Source: Haloarculaceae archaeon
GTDB lineage: Archaea; Halobacteriota; Halobacteria; Halobacteriales; Haloarculaceae
Assembly: GCA_007122455.1 (NCBI GenBank)
Contig: SKTU01000031.1
Span: 1-46,997 of the forward strand
Direction: 5' to 3'
Length of the DNA stretch: 46,997 bases
Below, piece by piece: positions 9,063-17,289 of the stretch. How positions within the stretch are numbered: the first letter of the stretch is position 1; each line of letters begins with the position of its first letter. The notes beneath the pieces are model-generated. The model was not told the DNA's origin, did not search any database, and worked only from the letters and a program-made list of their open reading frames with translations. Made by a program: the position numbers and the translations under genes.

Positions 9063-9833
9063 TTACACCGGTTCGGCGTGGGCTCCGTCCCAGCGGAGTC
9101 GGGATTCGTGGGCGAGCTTTTCGAGGTGTGCCCGGACGGTCGCACCCGCCAGGTCGCGAACGCCCGTGAGATCCTTCTCGTAGGCGGAATCGAGGATCGC
9201 GTCGACGGTTTGATTACCTCCTTCGACGGCGGCGAGGACGCGACGCTCCCGTTCGCGGCGGTGGAGGAGCAACCGCTCGCAGGTTCCTCGCACGTCCTCG
9301 ACGACCGGTCCGTGTGCCGCCAGCAGGCGAGCCGGATCGCGCACCCACAGTCGGCGCAGTGACGTGAGGTAGGCTCGCATGTCGCCGTGCGGCGCCGCGA
9401 CGACGACGCTCCCCTCCGCGACGGCGACGTCGCCGGAGACGAGGCCGTCGTCGATCGCGAAGGCGACGTGCTCGGGGGCGTGTCCCGGCGTCTCGACGAC
9501 GACTGCTGGTTCCTCGTCGGTCGGGATCGACGTTCCGGCGCGGAACGTCCGATCGGCGTCGACGCCGGTCGCGTCGCGGAACTGCTCGGTGCGTCCGTAC
9601 CGACACCAGATGGTTGCATCGGTGGCCGCCGCGTAGTGGGCGACTGCTCCGACGTGGTCGCCGTGGTGGTGGGTGACTGCGACGTGGTCGATCTCGTCGA
9701 TCCGGTCGTCGATGGCGTCGTCGCGGGCCGCGGGATCGACGAGGAGCGCGGACGTGCTGCCGAGGATGTAGCAGGCTGTGTCGCCGCTCGGGGCGCGTGT
9801 CCCCCCGTCGACGGGAATACGATCGATCTGCAT
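9063..9833 (-). CDS. MBL-fold metallo-hydrolase with C-terminal winged-helix-like domain
   Basis: 256 residues. The metallo-beta-lactamase fold is shown by HHHGDH (residues 55-60), by GHAPEHVAF and by the later AHGPVVEDV metal-ligand region. After about residue 185 comes a helical segment (ERRVLAAVEGGNQTVDAILDSAY...) like the winged-helix tail of LACTB2-type hydrolases, which are endoribonucleases or hydroxyacylglutathione-hydrolase relatives. The substrate is unknown. Its promoter is a good minus-strand TATA (GGTTATAAGC, about 9856-9865) roughly 27 bases before the ATG. Confidence 0.86.
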   Translation of the reverse strand: MQIDRIPVDGGTRAPSGDTACYILGSTSALLVDPAARDDAIDDRIDEIDHVAVTHHHGDHVGAVAHYAAATDATIWCRYGRTEQFRDATGVDADRTFRAGTSIPTDEEPAVVVETPGHAPEHVAFAIDDGLVSGDVAVAEGSVVVAAPHGDMRAYLTSLRRLWVRDPARLLAAHGPVVEDVRGTCERLLLHRRERERRVLAAVEGGNQTVDAILDSAYEKDLTGVRDLAGATVRAHLEKLAHESRLRWDGAHAEPV

Positions 9834-9871
9834 GAGAATCGGATCGGGCCGGATCGCTTATAACCCGGCGA

Positions 9872-10150
9872 TCAGTTCGCGAGGAAGTAGACCTGTTTTC
9901 GGGCGTCGTGGAAGGAGTACCGGGAGTTCACGAGATCCTGCTCTTCGAGGCGGTTGAGCGCGTAGCGAACTGTTCGGTCCGGAAGGAGCGACTCGTCGGC
10001 GAGTTGGCCCTGCGAGAGCGGGGCGGTGTCCTCGAGAACTTTGGCGACGAGTTTCGCGCTCGGGGGGAGTTCCCGAAGGCGTTCGCGGAAGTCGGGGTCG
10101 GAGAGCGGCGAGTCGGTCCGGTTCGATCGTTCCTCCGTGGTCGTGCTCAT
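9872..10150 (-). CDS. Small winged-helix transcriptional regulator (MarR/TrmB-like)
   Basis: 92 residues. A single winged helix spans about 30-85 (LPPSAKLVAKVLEDTAPLSQGQLADESLL then RTVRYALNRLEEQDLV), followed by a short wing (YSFHDARKQVYFL). ATG 10150 is preferred over an ATG nine codons upstream because it opens the usual MSTTTEE start and a minus-strand ATTTATGAC box lies about 27-33 bases upstream at 10176-10183. The gene is followed by a 337-base AT-richer intergenic stretch holding two palindromes (10212-10239), so autoregulation or control of the divergent methyltransferase is possible. The ligand is unknown. Confidence 0.82.
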   Translation of the reverse strand: MSTTTEERSNRTDSPLSDPDFRERLRELPPSAKLVAKVLEDTAPLSQGQLADESLLPDRTVRYALNRLEEQDLVNSRYSFHDARKQVYFLAN

Positions 10151-10211
10151 ACTGGTGGTTCTTCTCAATCCAGTCATAAATGTTCGCTATATGGATGTCA
10201 AAACAATACGA

Positions 10212-10239
10212 ATACATGTATGTATTTAAGGAGTCCTTA
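10212..10239. promoter_or_regulatory. Two adjacent palindromes, operator-like
   Basis: ATACATGTAT (10212-10221) is a perfect 10-base palindrome. Five bases later TAAGGA-G-TCCTTA (10227-10239) is a perfect 6+6 inverted repeat around a single G. They lie about 60-90 bases upstream of the winged-helix regulator start and upstream of its TATA-like box. Position and symmetry suit a binding site for a dimeric winged-helix protein, most simply the neighbouring regulator itself. Binding is inference. Confidence 0.4.
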
Positions 10240-10452
10240 TACTCCAGAGCTAGTCGTATTACGTGATGGCGAATTGTGCCGCAAATATTGCTACTGCGGT
10301 GTCGTCGGAATCATCGACTGCTCTACTTATCGAGAAACATGCACTATCCGTGTCGTATGCTCTCATCCAGATGCTGCTGGAACGGTTCCAATCGTTGCAC
10401 CTGAACGGGGCCCTCAGAGGGTGCCTGAACGGTCGCCGTCGACTATCCCGCA

Positions 10453-10461
10453 TTCTTTTAT
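10453..10461 (+). promoter_or_regulatory. TATA box of the methyltransferase gene
   Basis: TTCTTTTAT at 10453-10461 lies 27-35 bases before GTG 10488. This spacing predicts a leaderless transcript starting at or next to the GTG, and it is the main reason for choosing that start over the long upstream open frame. Confidence 0.55.
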
Positions 10462-10487
10462 GGCATCAGTGGGGAGTTACTCGTAGC

Positions 10488-11195
10488 GTGAAGGGACAGG
10501 AGTGGTATCAGGCCGACGAGATCGCCGAGGCCTACGACGACAAACGGTTCACCGGTGGTGGCCGCATTATCGATCACCGAGAAAAGGATGCGGTTCTCGA
10601 CGCGCTGTCTCCGCTCGACGACAAGCGCGTTCTCGAGGTCGCCTGCGGTACCGGGCGATTCACCGTAATGCTCGCGGATCGCGGTGCCGACGTCGTCGGA
10701 ATGGACATCTCCGACGCGATGCTCGAGCAGGGTCGTGAGAAGGCGAAGGCCGCCGGTGTCGCCGACACCGCCGAGTTCATGCGCGCCGACGCCGCGCGGC
10801 TCCCGTTCCCGGACGACCACTTCGACTCGGTGTTCGCCATGCGGTTCTTCCACCTCGCGGACGCGCCGAACGAGTTCATGGCCGAACTGCAGCGGGTCTC
10901 CCGCGAGCAGGTGTTCTTCGACACGTTCAACCGCTACTCGGCGCGATCGATCTACAACTGGCTGCTTCCGATGGGATCGCGGCTCTACTCCAGTCGGGAG
11001 ATCCGGGAGCTGCTCCTCGAATCCGAGCTCGAACTCGTCGATGCGGCCCACGACTTCGTCTTCCCGTACGGCTTCTATCGCGGGCTTCCGGACTGGGCCG
11101 CCCGCCCGTTCCGCGCGGTCGACACCAGCCTCGGGCGGACGCCCGTCGGCAGGCGGCTCGCCTCGGTCTCCTACTGGGACGCGCGCGTTCGGTGA
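10488..11195 (+). CDS. Class I SAM-dependent methyltransferase
   Basis: 235 residues from GTG 10488. The Rossmann methyltransferase core is clear: motif I VLEVACGTGRFTVMLADRG, acidic loop VVGMDISDAML, motif II/III region FMRADAARLPFPDDHFDSVFAMRFFHL, and a C-terminal lid typical of UbiE/Methyltransf_11 small-molecule methylases. The substrate cannot be told from sequence. The start is set by homology, which begins within ten residues of the GTG (WYQADEIAEAYDDKRF), and by the TATA box at 10453-10461. The glycosyltransferase-like gene downstream has its own promoter after 48 bases, so co-transcription is uncertain. Confidence 0.88.
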   Translation: MKGQEWYQADEIAEAYDDKRFTGGGRIIDHREKDAVLDALSPLDDKRVLEVACGTGRFTVMLADRGADVVGMDISDAMLEQGREKAKAAGVADTAEFMRADAARLPFPDDHFDSVFAMRFFHLADAPNEFMAELQRVSREQVFFDTFNRYSARSIYNWLLPMGSRLYSSREIRELLLESELELVDAAHDFVFPYGFYRGLPDWAARPFRAVDTSLGRTPVGRRLASVSYWDARVR

Positions 11196-11243
11196 CCGAA
11201 CCGTTGGACACGTTTTTAGGTATTCGCCTCGCTATCCACAGCT

Positions 11244-12149
11244 ATGGAGGTCTCGGTCGTCACCACGGCGCTCAACGACCGCGAGCAACTTCGGAGCTGT
11301 CTCGACGCGCTCGCGACGGAGCGTCCAGGGGAAGTCGTCGTCGTCAACGGTCCCTCGACCGACGGGACGACCGGTATGATCCGAGAGCGGGACGATGTCG
11401 ACGTCCTCGTCGAGATCGACGAGCGGAACGTCAACGTCGCGCGCAACGCCGGCCTCGACCGCACGAGTGGCGACGCGATCGCCTTCCTCAACCCGTCGCT
11501 GACCGTTCGCGAGGGGTGGCTCGGTGCGATCGTCGACAGTTTCGCGGCCCACGACGTCGGCGCCGTCGCGGGCCCGTCCCACAGGCAGCTCCGCGGCGGG
11601 GTCTCCACGGAGACGACCGAAACGCGGACGATCCGCGGGCGGACGGTAACGTATTTCAACGGCGGGAACGTCGCGTTTCGCCGGTCGACGATGGAGGCGA
11701 TCGACGGGTTCGACGAGTCTCTCGAGACCGGCGGTGCGCGGGACGCCGCACACCGACTCGCGGCGACCGGTCACGACGTCCGCTGGGTGCCGGAGATGGC
11801 AGTCACACGGAGCACGGCTGCCGACGGCGGATCGACCGATCGCGACTGGCGGTGGCGCTACCGCGGGCTCACCTACCGGCTCGTGAAGAACTACGGCCCG
11901 CACCCGACCGTTCCCTACCGAATCGTTCGGCACGCGGTCTCCGACGCGGCAGGCTCGTTCGTGGACGTCGCCCGCGGGGATGCCCGTCCCACGAGCTGGC
12001 TCGGTAACGGTCGAGACGTCGTCACGGGGATCGGCCGCGGCGCGGTCGACGGGCTCCGCGCCCGGTACCGCGATCGGACCCCGCGTCGCAACCCGCGGGG
12101 CTGGTCCAGTCGTGCGGACCGGGCCGTTCGCGTCTACGACCGACGGTAG
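11244..12149 (+). CDS. Family 2 glycosyltransferase-like protein
   Basis: 301 residues. The GT-A fold is recognisable ([49 protein letters not shown]) with the acceptor-side motif [22 protein letters not shown]. The usual metal-binding DxD position reads AFLNPSLTV, with no Asp, so divalent-cation use or activity may differ from classical GT2 enzymes. The C-terminal ~90 residues are basic-aromatic ([17 protein letters not shown]) and may contact the membrane. GTTTTTAGG at 11211-11219 is a likely TATA box. Donor and acceptor are unknown. The thermosome gene follows after 47 bases with its own strong promoter. Confidence 0.82.
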   Translation: MEVSVVTTALNDREQLRSCLDALATERPGEVVVVNGPSTDGTTGMIRERDDVDVLVEIDERNVNVARNAGLDRTSGDAIAFLNPSLTVREGWLGAIVDSFAAHDVGAVAGPSHRQLRGGVSTETTETRTIRGRTVTYFNGGNVAFRRSTMEAIDGFDESLETGGARDAAHRLAATGHDVRWVPEMAVTRSTAADGGSTDRDWRWRYRGLTYRLVKNYGPHPTVPYRIVRHAVSDAAGSFVDVARGDARPTSWLGNGRDVVTGIGRGAVDGLRARYRDRTPRRNPRGWSSRADRAVRVYDRR

Positions 12150-12160
12150 CAGAACATAAA

Positions 12161-12175
12161 TATTTATATAGAACC
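12161..12175 (+). promoter_or_regulatory. Heat-shock-type promoter of thermosome gene
   Basis: The segment TATTTATATAGAACC contains a strong TATA box (TTTATATA, 12163-12170). The 13 bases TTTATATAGAACC (12163-12175) occur again, identical, at 46716-46728 before the second thermosome gene, 35 bases from that ATG against 34 here. Haloarchaeal cct promoters are known to be heat inducible with control elements flanking a TTTATA box. The match supports a shared regulator. Confidence 0.75.
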
Positions 12176-12196
12176 GCTGGCGACATACTACTGAAT

Positions 12197-13777
12197 ATGT
12201 CACAGCAGATGCGCCAGCGACGCGGCCAGCCTCTCTTCATTCTCAGTGAGGACGCCGACCGGACGCGTGGACGGGACGCACAGTCGTCGAACATCTCCGC
12301 GGGGAAGGCGATCGCCGAATCGGTACGGACGACGCTCGGCCCCCGCGGCATGGACAAGATGCTCGTCTCCGACGCCGGCGACGTCGTCATCACCAACGAC
12401 GGTGCGACCATCCTTCGGGAGATGGACATCGAACACCCGGCAGCCCAGATGATCGTCGAAGTCGCCGAAACCCAGGAAGAGGAGGTCGGCGACGGGACGA
12501 CGACCGCGTCCGTGCTCGCCGGGCGTCTCCTCGCGAAAGCGGAGGATCTGCTCGACGACGACGTCCACCCGACGACGATCGTCGAGGGATACCACGAGGC
12601 CGCCCGACTCGCCCTCGAGGCGATCGAGGACGTGACGCTGGATGAGGAACTCGACGACGAGATCCTCGAGGCCGTCGCCGAATCCTCGATGACCGGAAAG
12701 GGGACCGGCGATATCGAGGCCGCAGCGCTCGCGAAAACCGTCGTCGGTGCGATTCAGCAGGTTCGCACAGACGACGGGGTCGACCGGGACGCGATCACGC
12801 TTCGCGCCCAGACCGGAGCCGGCGCTTCGGCGACGGAGCTCGTTCAGGGCGTCGTTCTCGAGGAGGAGCCGGCACACGAGGACATGCCCCGACGCGTCGA
12901 GGACGCCTCCGTCGCCATTCTCGACATAGACGTCGAGATCCGAGAAGCCGAGATCGACGCCGAGTACGACATCTCGAGCGTCGATCAGCTCAACGCCGCG
13001 ATCGAGGCCGAGGAGACTGAACTCCGCGGCTACGCGGAGACGATCGCCGATTCGGGCGCTGACGTCGTCTTCCTCACCGGCGACGTCGACGACTTCGTCG
13101 GCTCGCTCCTCGCGAAGGAAGGCGTTCTCGTCTTCGAGGACGTCAGCAGCGACGACGCCTCGGCGATCTCCCGAACGACGGGTGCTCGCACCGTCGGCAC
13201 GCTGAGCGATCTCGAGACGGACGATCTCGGCTCCGTCGAGTCGATCCGCGTCGAGCGCTTCGCCGACGACGATCTCGTCTTCGTCGAGGGCGGTGCGGCC
13301 GCCGAGACGGTCACCGTCTTCGCTCGCGGCGGCACCGAACACGTCGCCGACGAACTCGAACGCGCAGTCGAGGACGCGCTCGACGTGGTCGCGGCCGCCG
13401 TCGATGCCGGCGGCGTCGTCCCCGGCGCCGGCGCGACCGAAATCGCGATCGCCGCCCACGTCCGCGACCGTGCCGCCAGCGTCGAGGGACGCAAACAGCT
13501 CGCCATCGAGGCGTTCGCCGACGCGGTCGACGTGCTGCCGCGCACGCTCGCCGAGAACACCGGAATGGATCCGATCGACGCGCTCGTCGACCTCCGATCG
13601 ACCCACGACCGAGATGGCCGCGCCGGCCTCATCGCGGAGGGACAGACCGGCTCCGTCGGCGACCCCGTCGACTACGGCATTCTCGACCCGGCCGCAGTCA
13701 AGCGCGAAGCCGTCGAATCGGCCACCGAGGCAGCGACGATGATCGTTCGGATCGACGACGTCATCTCCTCGAACTGA
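12197..13777 (+). CDS. Thermosome (CCT/group II chaperonin) subunit
   Basis: 526 residues. Group II chaperonin motifs are present: [29 protein letters not shown] (nucleotide and apical hinge region, about 46-74), [13 protein letters not shown] (ATPase, about 97-109) and [10 protein letters not shown] (C-terminal equatorial). The protein ends in [11 protein letters not shown] and lacks the Gly-Gly-Met repeat tail of many archaeal CCT subunits; the apical part is diverged. That resembles the third, non-essential subunit (cct3) of Haloferax, so it is probably a minor subunit of a hetero-oligomeric ring. A second thermosome gene starts at 46751. A T8 run follows the stop. Confidence 0.93.
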   Translation: MSQQMRQRRGQPLFILSEDADRTRGRDAQSSNISAGKAIAESVRTTLGPRGMDKMLVSDAGDVVITNDGATILREMDIEHPAAQMIVEVAETQEEEVGDGTTTASVLAGRLLAKAEDLLDDDVHPTTIVEGYHEAARLALEAIEDVTLDEELDDEILEAVAESSMTGKGTGDIEAAALAKTVVGAIQQVRTDDGVDRDAITLRAQTGAGASATELVQGVVLEEEPAHEDMPRRVEDASVAILDIDVEIREAEIDAEYDISSVDQLNAAIEAEETELRGYAETIADSGADVVFLTGDVDDFVGSLLAKEGVLVFEDVSSDDASAISRTTGARTVGTLSDLETDDLGSVESIRVERFADDDLVFVEGGAAAETVTVFARGGTEHVADELERAVEDALDVVAAAVDAGGVVPGAGATEIAIAAHVRDRAASVEGRKQLAIEAFADAVDVLPRTLAENTGMDPIDALVDLRSTHDRDGRAGLIAEGQTGSVGDPVDYGILDPAAVKREAVESATEAATMIVRIDDVISSN

Positions 13778-13792
13778 CGCCGCCGTTTTCCC

Positions 13793-13800
13793 TTTTTTTT
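13793..13800 (+). terminator. Oligo-T terminator after thermosome gene
   Basis: A run of eight T follows CGCCGTTTTCCC 15 bases after the thermosome stop codon. Archaeal polymerase stops at such T-rich tracts without needing a hairpin. It separates this gene from the MFS gene. Confidence 0.65.
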
Positions 13801-13864
13801 GCGCCTCGCCCAGCGATGGGTATCTTCATACGACAGAGCGGATAACTCACCGATAGGAACCTGC

Positions 13865-15070
13865 GTGGCGTATACGAAAACAGTTCTCGACGAGCTCCGA
13901 TCGTTGCAGGGCGGCGGCCGGGGGAAGGCGCTGCTCGCGATCGCCAGTAGCTCGTTTCTGCTGATCGGCGTGCAGATGATCTACCCCGTGTTGCTCCCCG
14001 AACTCCGGAGCGCCTACGATCTCGGGCTCACGACCGCGGGGCTGCTTCTCACCGCTCTGTGGGTTGCCAACGCGGTCGGCCAGCTTCCCGGCGGAATGCT
14101 GGCCGATCGGATCGGGGAGGGGCGGACGATCGTCGCGAGCGTCGTGCTCTCGGCGATCACTCTCGCGTTGATCGTGACGGCGGTCTCGGTTCTCGCGCTG
14201 TTCGCCGCGACGGTGCTTCTCGGCTTCGCGATCGCGCTGTTCGGCGTCGCTCGATACACTGCCCTCCACGACCTGTTCCCGGAGCAGGTCGGGACGACGA
14301 TCGGCATCGTCCTGGCGGCAGCCGACGCCGGGCAGGCGCTACTGCCGCCGTTTGCCGGCTTCGTCGCCGTCGCGTTTCTCTGGCAGTTCGGCTTCGGTTT
14401 CACGATCCCGCTGTTCGTGCTCGTCGCGCTCGTCCTCTGGCTCTACGTCCCGGGTCGGACGTCGAGAGAGATCACCGGCGACGACACCGTTTCGCTCGCG
14501 ACCGTTCGATCGATCGTCTCGTCGATGCGGACTCGGGCGATCGGCTACGGGACCGCCGCGTTCATCGTCTACGTCGTCATCTGGGTCGCCTTTACCGGGT
14601 TCTATCCGACGTATCTGATCGAAGTCAAGGGGCAATCCTCGACGGTCACGGGGATCCTCTTCGGGCTGTTCTTCGCGACCGGCGTCGTCGTGAAACCGCT
14701 CTCCGGGGCCGCCTACGACCGGGTCGGGACGAAGCTCTCGCTTCTCGCCATCGCCGCCATTTCGATCGTGGGGCTGGTGTCTCTTCCCTTCGTCGAGGGG
14801 ATCCCGCTTTTGATCGCCGCCACCGTGTTGGTCGCCCCGATTCTCGGGAGCGGGACGATCGCGCAGTCGCATCTGGTCGCCGCCCTCCCCAGCGAGATCA
14901 GGGGAACCGGTCTCGGCGTCATCCGGAGTGCGGTGATGGGAATGGCGGCACTGAGTCCGGCCGCCTTCGGCGCGGCGGCCGAGCGCGGGTTCTTCGACGA
15001 GGCGTTTCTGGCGCTCGCCGGATTAGCGGGGCTGATGATCCTCTTCGTCGTCCGGATCCCGAGCGAGTAG
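13865..15070 (+). CDS. MFS transporter
   Basis: 401 residues with about 12 hydrophobic segments; the first is FLLIGVQMIYPVLLPELRSAYDL. The MFS signature between helices 2 and 3 is GMLADRIGEGR. The length matches a 12-helix carrier. A long central charged loop (about 205-225) separates the two six-helix halves, and the second half repeats the motif weakly as GAAYDRVGTK. The frame stays open upstream to 13799, but GTG 13865 is preferred since the preceding codons encode an atypical segment overlapping the thermosome terminator. The substrate is unknown. The SDR gene follows after 37 bases. Confidence 0.85.
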   Translation: MAYTKTVLDELRSLQGGGRGKALLAIASSSFLLIGVQMIYPVLLPELRSAYDLGLTTAGLLLTALWVANAVGQLPGGMLADRIGEGRTIVASVVLSAITLALIVTAVSVLALFAATVLLGFAIALFGVARYTALHDLFPEQVGTTIGIVLAAADAGQALLPPFAGFVAVAFLWQFGFGFTIPLFVLVALVLWLYVPGRTSREITGDDTVSLATVRSIVSSMRTRAIGYGTAAFIVYVVIWVAFTGFYPTYLIEVKGQSSTVTGILFGLFFATGVVVKPLSGAAYDRVGTKLSLLAIAAISIVGLVSLPFVEGIPLLIAATVLVAPILGSGTIAQSHLVAALPSEIRGTGLGVIRSAVMGMAALSPAAFGAAAERGFFDEAFLALAGLAGLMILFVVRIPSE

Positions 15071-15107
15071 TCGTCCACTTTATGAGTCGGTCGGCCGAGC
15101 ACCGACT

Positions 15108-15830
15108 ATGGGACGACTCGACGACGAGACGGTGATCGTCACCGGCGCGAGCCGGGGACTCGGCACATCGATGGCGACGCGGTTCGCACGGGAGGGTGCG
15201 AACGTGGTGTTGACGGCCAGAGACGAGGCTGCACTTCGGGACGTGGCAGACGAGGCCGGCGGGGAGACGCTCGTCGTCCCCGCGGACGTGACTGACGAGC
15301 CGTCGGTCGAGACGCTCGTCGAGACCACCGTCGAGCGCTACGGCGAACTCACGGGAGTCGTCAACAACGCCGCGGTCGGCATGTTGAGTCTCTACGACGA
15401 ACTCCGAAACGTCACCGAAATCGACGTCTCGGACTGGCGACTGATCATGGAGGTCAACGTCACCGGCGTCTTCCTCTGTACGAAACACGCGCTCTCGGAG
15501 ATGGATCGCGGGAACGTCATCAACATCTCGTCGGGGCTCGGTCGGCGCGGCGAAGCCGGCTGGAGCCCGTACGTCACCTCCAAGTGGGCCGTCGAGGGAT
15601 TCACTCGGACGGTCGCCGACGAGGTGGCCCCGGAGATAAACGCCAACTGCCTGGATCCCGGCGGGCGAGTCGAGACCGACTTCTGGAACCACCTCTCCGA
15701 GGAGGAGCGGGCGTCGATTCTCGATCCCGACGTGATGGACGAGGCGGCGACGCTACTGCTCGAACAGCCGCCGAACGGCGTCACCGCCGAATCGCTGCCC
15801 GCCGGTGACTGGGAGGATCGACTCGGCTAG
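15108..15830 (+). CDS. SDR family oxidoreductase
   Basis: 240 residues, classical short-chain dehydrogenase size. The cofactor motif is TGASRGLG (12-19); NNAA is at 86-89; the catalytic residues are S142 (NISSG), Y155 and K159 (YVTSK). D60 in PADVT contacts the adenine. A basic R at 38 after the second strand (LTARDE) suggests NADP(H). TTTATGAG at 15079-15086 is placed for a leaderless ATG. The substrate is unknown. The stop TAG (15828-15830) interlocks with the stop of the opposite SAM hydrolase gene in a shared CTAG. Confidence 0.9.
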   Translation: MGRLDDETVIVTGASRGLGTSMATRFAREGANVVLTARDEAALRDVADEAGGETLVVPADVTDEPSVETLVETTVERYGELTGVVNNAAVGMLSLYDELRNVTEIDVSDWRLIMEVNVTGVFLCTKHALSEMDRGNVINISSGLGRRGEAGWSPYVTSKWAVEGFTRTVADEVAPEINANCLDPGGRVETDFWNHLSEEERASILDPDVMDEAATLLLEQPPNGVTAESLPAGDWEDRLG

Positions 15831-16573
15831 CTCGAGAGGATGACGGCGTCGCCCGGATCCACGCCGAACACTTCGTCGCCACGCCCCCGGTTGACGGCCA
15901 GCTCGACGTAGCCGTGGCTCCCCACGGTGGCGACGGCGGTTCCGGGTGCGACGGCCGCGTACGATCGGACGACCGGTACGACGGCGCCGTCGACGGCGAT
16001 CTCTTCGCAGTCGTCGAGCTCCGTTCCGGGGACGTTCGTCACGACGTTGCCGAAGCCGTCGACGACGAGTACCTCACCGATCGTCTCCGCTCCGAGTTCG
16101 GGCTTCGGGAAGCGAATCGTTTCGTAGCTGTCAGTCGGAACGAGGCCGTCAACAGCCTCGAGCGAGTCGATGCCGAGTTCGTGTACCTCAGCCGCGGTCG
16201 GGGCGAAGACGTCCCGTCCGTGGAACGTCGAACTGCGGGGGTTCTCGACGAGCCGTTCGTAGACCGCGATATCGTCGGCGAGCGCTCGGGCGGCCGGCAA
16301 CAGCAGCCCGTTGTCCGGGCCGACCAGGACGTGTTCGCCGGCGCGGACGACGAGCGCGGCGCGCTCGGTACCGACGCCGGGATCGACGACGGCGCAGTGG
16401 ACTGCCGGCGGGAATTCGGGTAGCGTCTCCCGGAGCCAGAACGCGGCGGTTCGGACGTCTTGCCGCGGGAAGTCGTGGGCGACGTCGACGATGCGGGCGT
16501 CGGTGCGCTGGAGGATAACGCCCTTCATCGCCGCGGGATACGGCGACCCGAAGTCCGAGGCGAGAGTGATCAT
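15827..16573 (-). CDS. S-adenosyl-L-methionine hydrolase (adenosine-forming), DUF62 family
   Basis: 248 residues. The N-terminus MITLASDFGSPYPAAMKGV, then VDPGVGTERAAL, GPDNGLLLPA and the C-terminal GSHGYVELAVNRG are signatures of the DUF62/SAM hydroxide adenosyltransferase family, which splits SAM to adenosine and methionine. The start at 16573 is fixed by this conserved N-terminus and lies one base after the nadM stop, so the two form an operon. An in-frame start at 16597 would sit inside nadM. It may remove wrong-isomer SAM; coupling to NAD synthesis is inferred from position only. Its stop overlaps the SDR stop by four bases. Confidence 0.92.
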   Translation of the reverse strand: MITLASDFGSPYPAAMKGVILQRTDARIVDVAHDFPRQDVRTAAFWLRETLPEFPPAVHCAVVDPGVGTERAALVVRAGEHVLVGPDNGLLLPAARALADDIAVYERLVENPRSSTFHGRDVFAPTAAEVHELGIDSLEAVDGLVPTDSYETIRFPKPELGAETIGEVLVVDGFGNVVTNVPGTELDDCEEIAVDGAVVPVVRSYAAVAPGTAVATVGSHGYVELAVNRGRGDEVFGVDPGDAVILSS

Positions 16574-16574
16574 T

Positions 16575-17120
16575 CTACTCGTCGGCTGGGTCCCCATCGC
16601 CGTCGGCGCCGTTCGCGTCGGTGGCCGTGATCTGCTGGAACCGCTCGACGCCGTCGATCTCCTCGACGACCTCCGAGACGGCGTCGGGAACGAGCGTCTC
16701 CCAGTCGCTGTCGGTCGCCATCCGGTCGCGGACCTCCGTCCCCTCGAACTCCTCGCGGCGGAACATCGGCGACTGTCGGACCTCGATGCTGGCTTCCTCG
16801 AACAGTCGGATGACGAGTGGGTTGTTCGAGTAGGCGACGTCGAACTGCGGACACATCGACTCGACGTGGCTCACCCACACGGAGTTGCGGTTGATGTCCT
16901 CGATCGGCACCGCGTACGTGACGAGATCTAGCTCGACGAGCGCCTTCGTGATCATCATGATCCGCTCGCCTGCAGTGAAGGGGTTTCTCGCGGTGTGAGA
17001 CTGGTCGGCGCTGCCGATTCCGACGACGAGTTCCTCGACGTCCTCCGCGATGCGTTCGACCATCGCGTGGTGGCCCTCGTGGTACGGCTGGAACCGACCG
17101 ATGTAGAACCCGCGGGTCAT
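16575..17120 (-). CDS. nadM: Nicotinamide-nucleotide adenylyltransferase
   Basis: 181 residues. It joins NMN and ATP to NAD. The archaeal NadM signatures are GRFQPYHEGHHAMVERI (nucleotidyltransferase HxGH type, about 8-24), GSADQSHTARNPFTAGERIMMI (about 37-58) and GTEVRDRM near the C-terminus, which replaces the bacterial ISSTxxR. The tail is longer than usual by about ten acidic residues (ATDANGADGDGDPADE). A good minus-strand TATA (TTTATAAAA, about 17147-17155) sits 27-35 bases before the ATG. It is the first gene of an operon with the SAM hydrolase. Confidence 0.95.
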   Translation of the reverse strand: MTRGFYIGRFQPYHEGHHAMVERIAEDVEELVVGIGSADQSHTARNPFTAGERIMMITKALVELDLVTYAVPIEDINRNSVWVSHVESMCPQFDVAYSNNPLVIRLFEEASIEVRQSPMFRREEFEGTEVRDRMATDSDWETLVPDAVSEVVEEIDGVERFQQITATDANGADGDGDPADE

Positions 17121-17145
17121 ATCGGAGTGAATCGGTTGCTGATTT

Positions 17146-17156
17146 TATAAAGACGG
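17146..17156 (-). promoter_or_regulatory. TATA box of nadM operon
   Basis: The minus strand reads CTTTATAAAAT across 17146-17156, centred about 30 bases before the nadM ATG at 17120. It is one of the best TATA matches in the window and predicts a short or absent leader. Confidence 0.6.
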
Positions 17157-17289
17157 CGGGACGGCCGTCAGAGAGTGCCCTCTCGACTCATCGCGCCGCA
17201 GTGTTGCGCTTTCCCTCGACGGGACGCTCGACGATGGGAGAAAGTATATCAGTCGAGGAGCCTTCCCTACTGGTAATAGCGACCGTTCT

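Larger units (their letters stand above)
10151..10487. other. Intergenic region, AT-richer than surroundings
   Basis: 337 bases between a minus-strand regulator and a plus-strand methyltransferase. It holds the regulator's promoter, two adjacent palindromes (10212-10221 and 10227-10239) and the methyltransferase promoter (about 10453-10461). The methyltransferase frame happens to stay open back to 10263, but the 75 extra codons do not look like a haloarchaeal protein: few acidic residues and many Ser/Leu/Cys. I take it as non-coding. Confidence 0.6.

Noticed and set aside
10259-10453. 64-codon minus-strand ORF in the intergenic region
   Set aside because: No promoter, no recognisable motif, and it overlaps the palindrome/promoter region; it cannot be supported.
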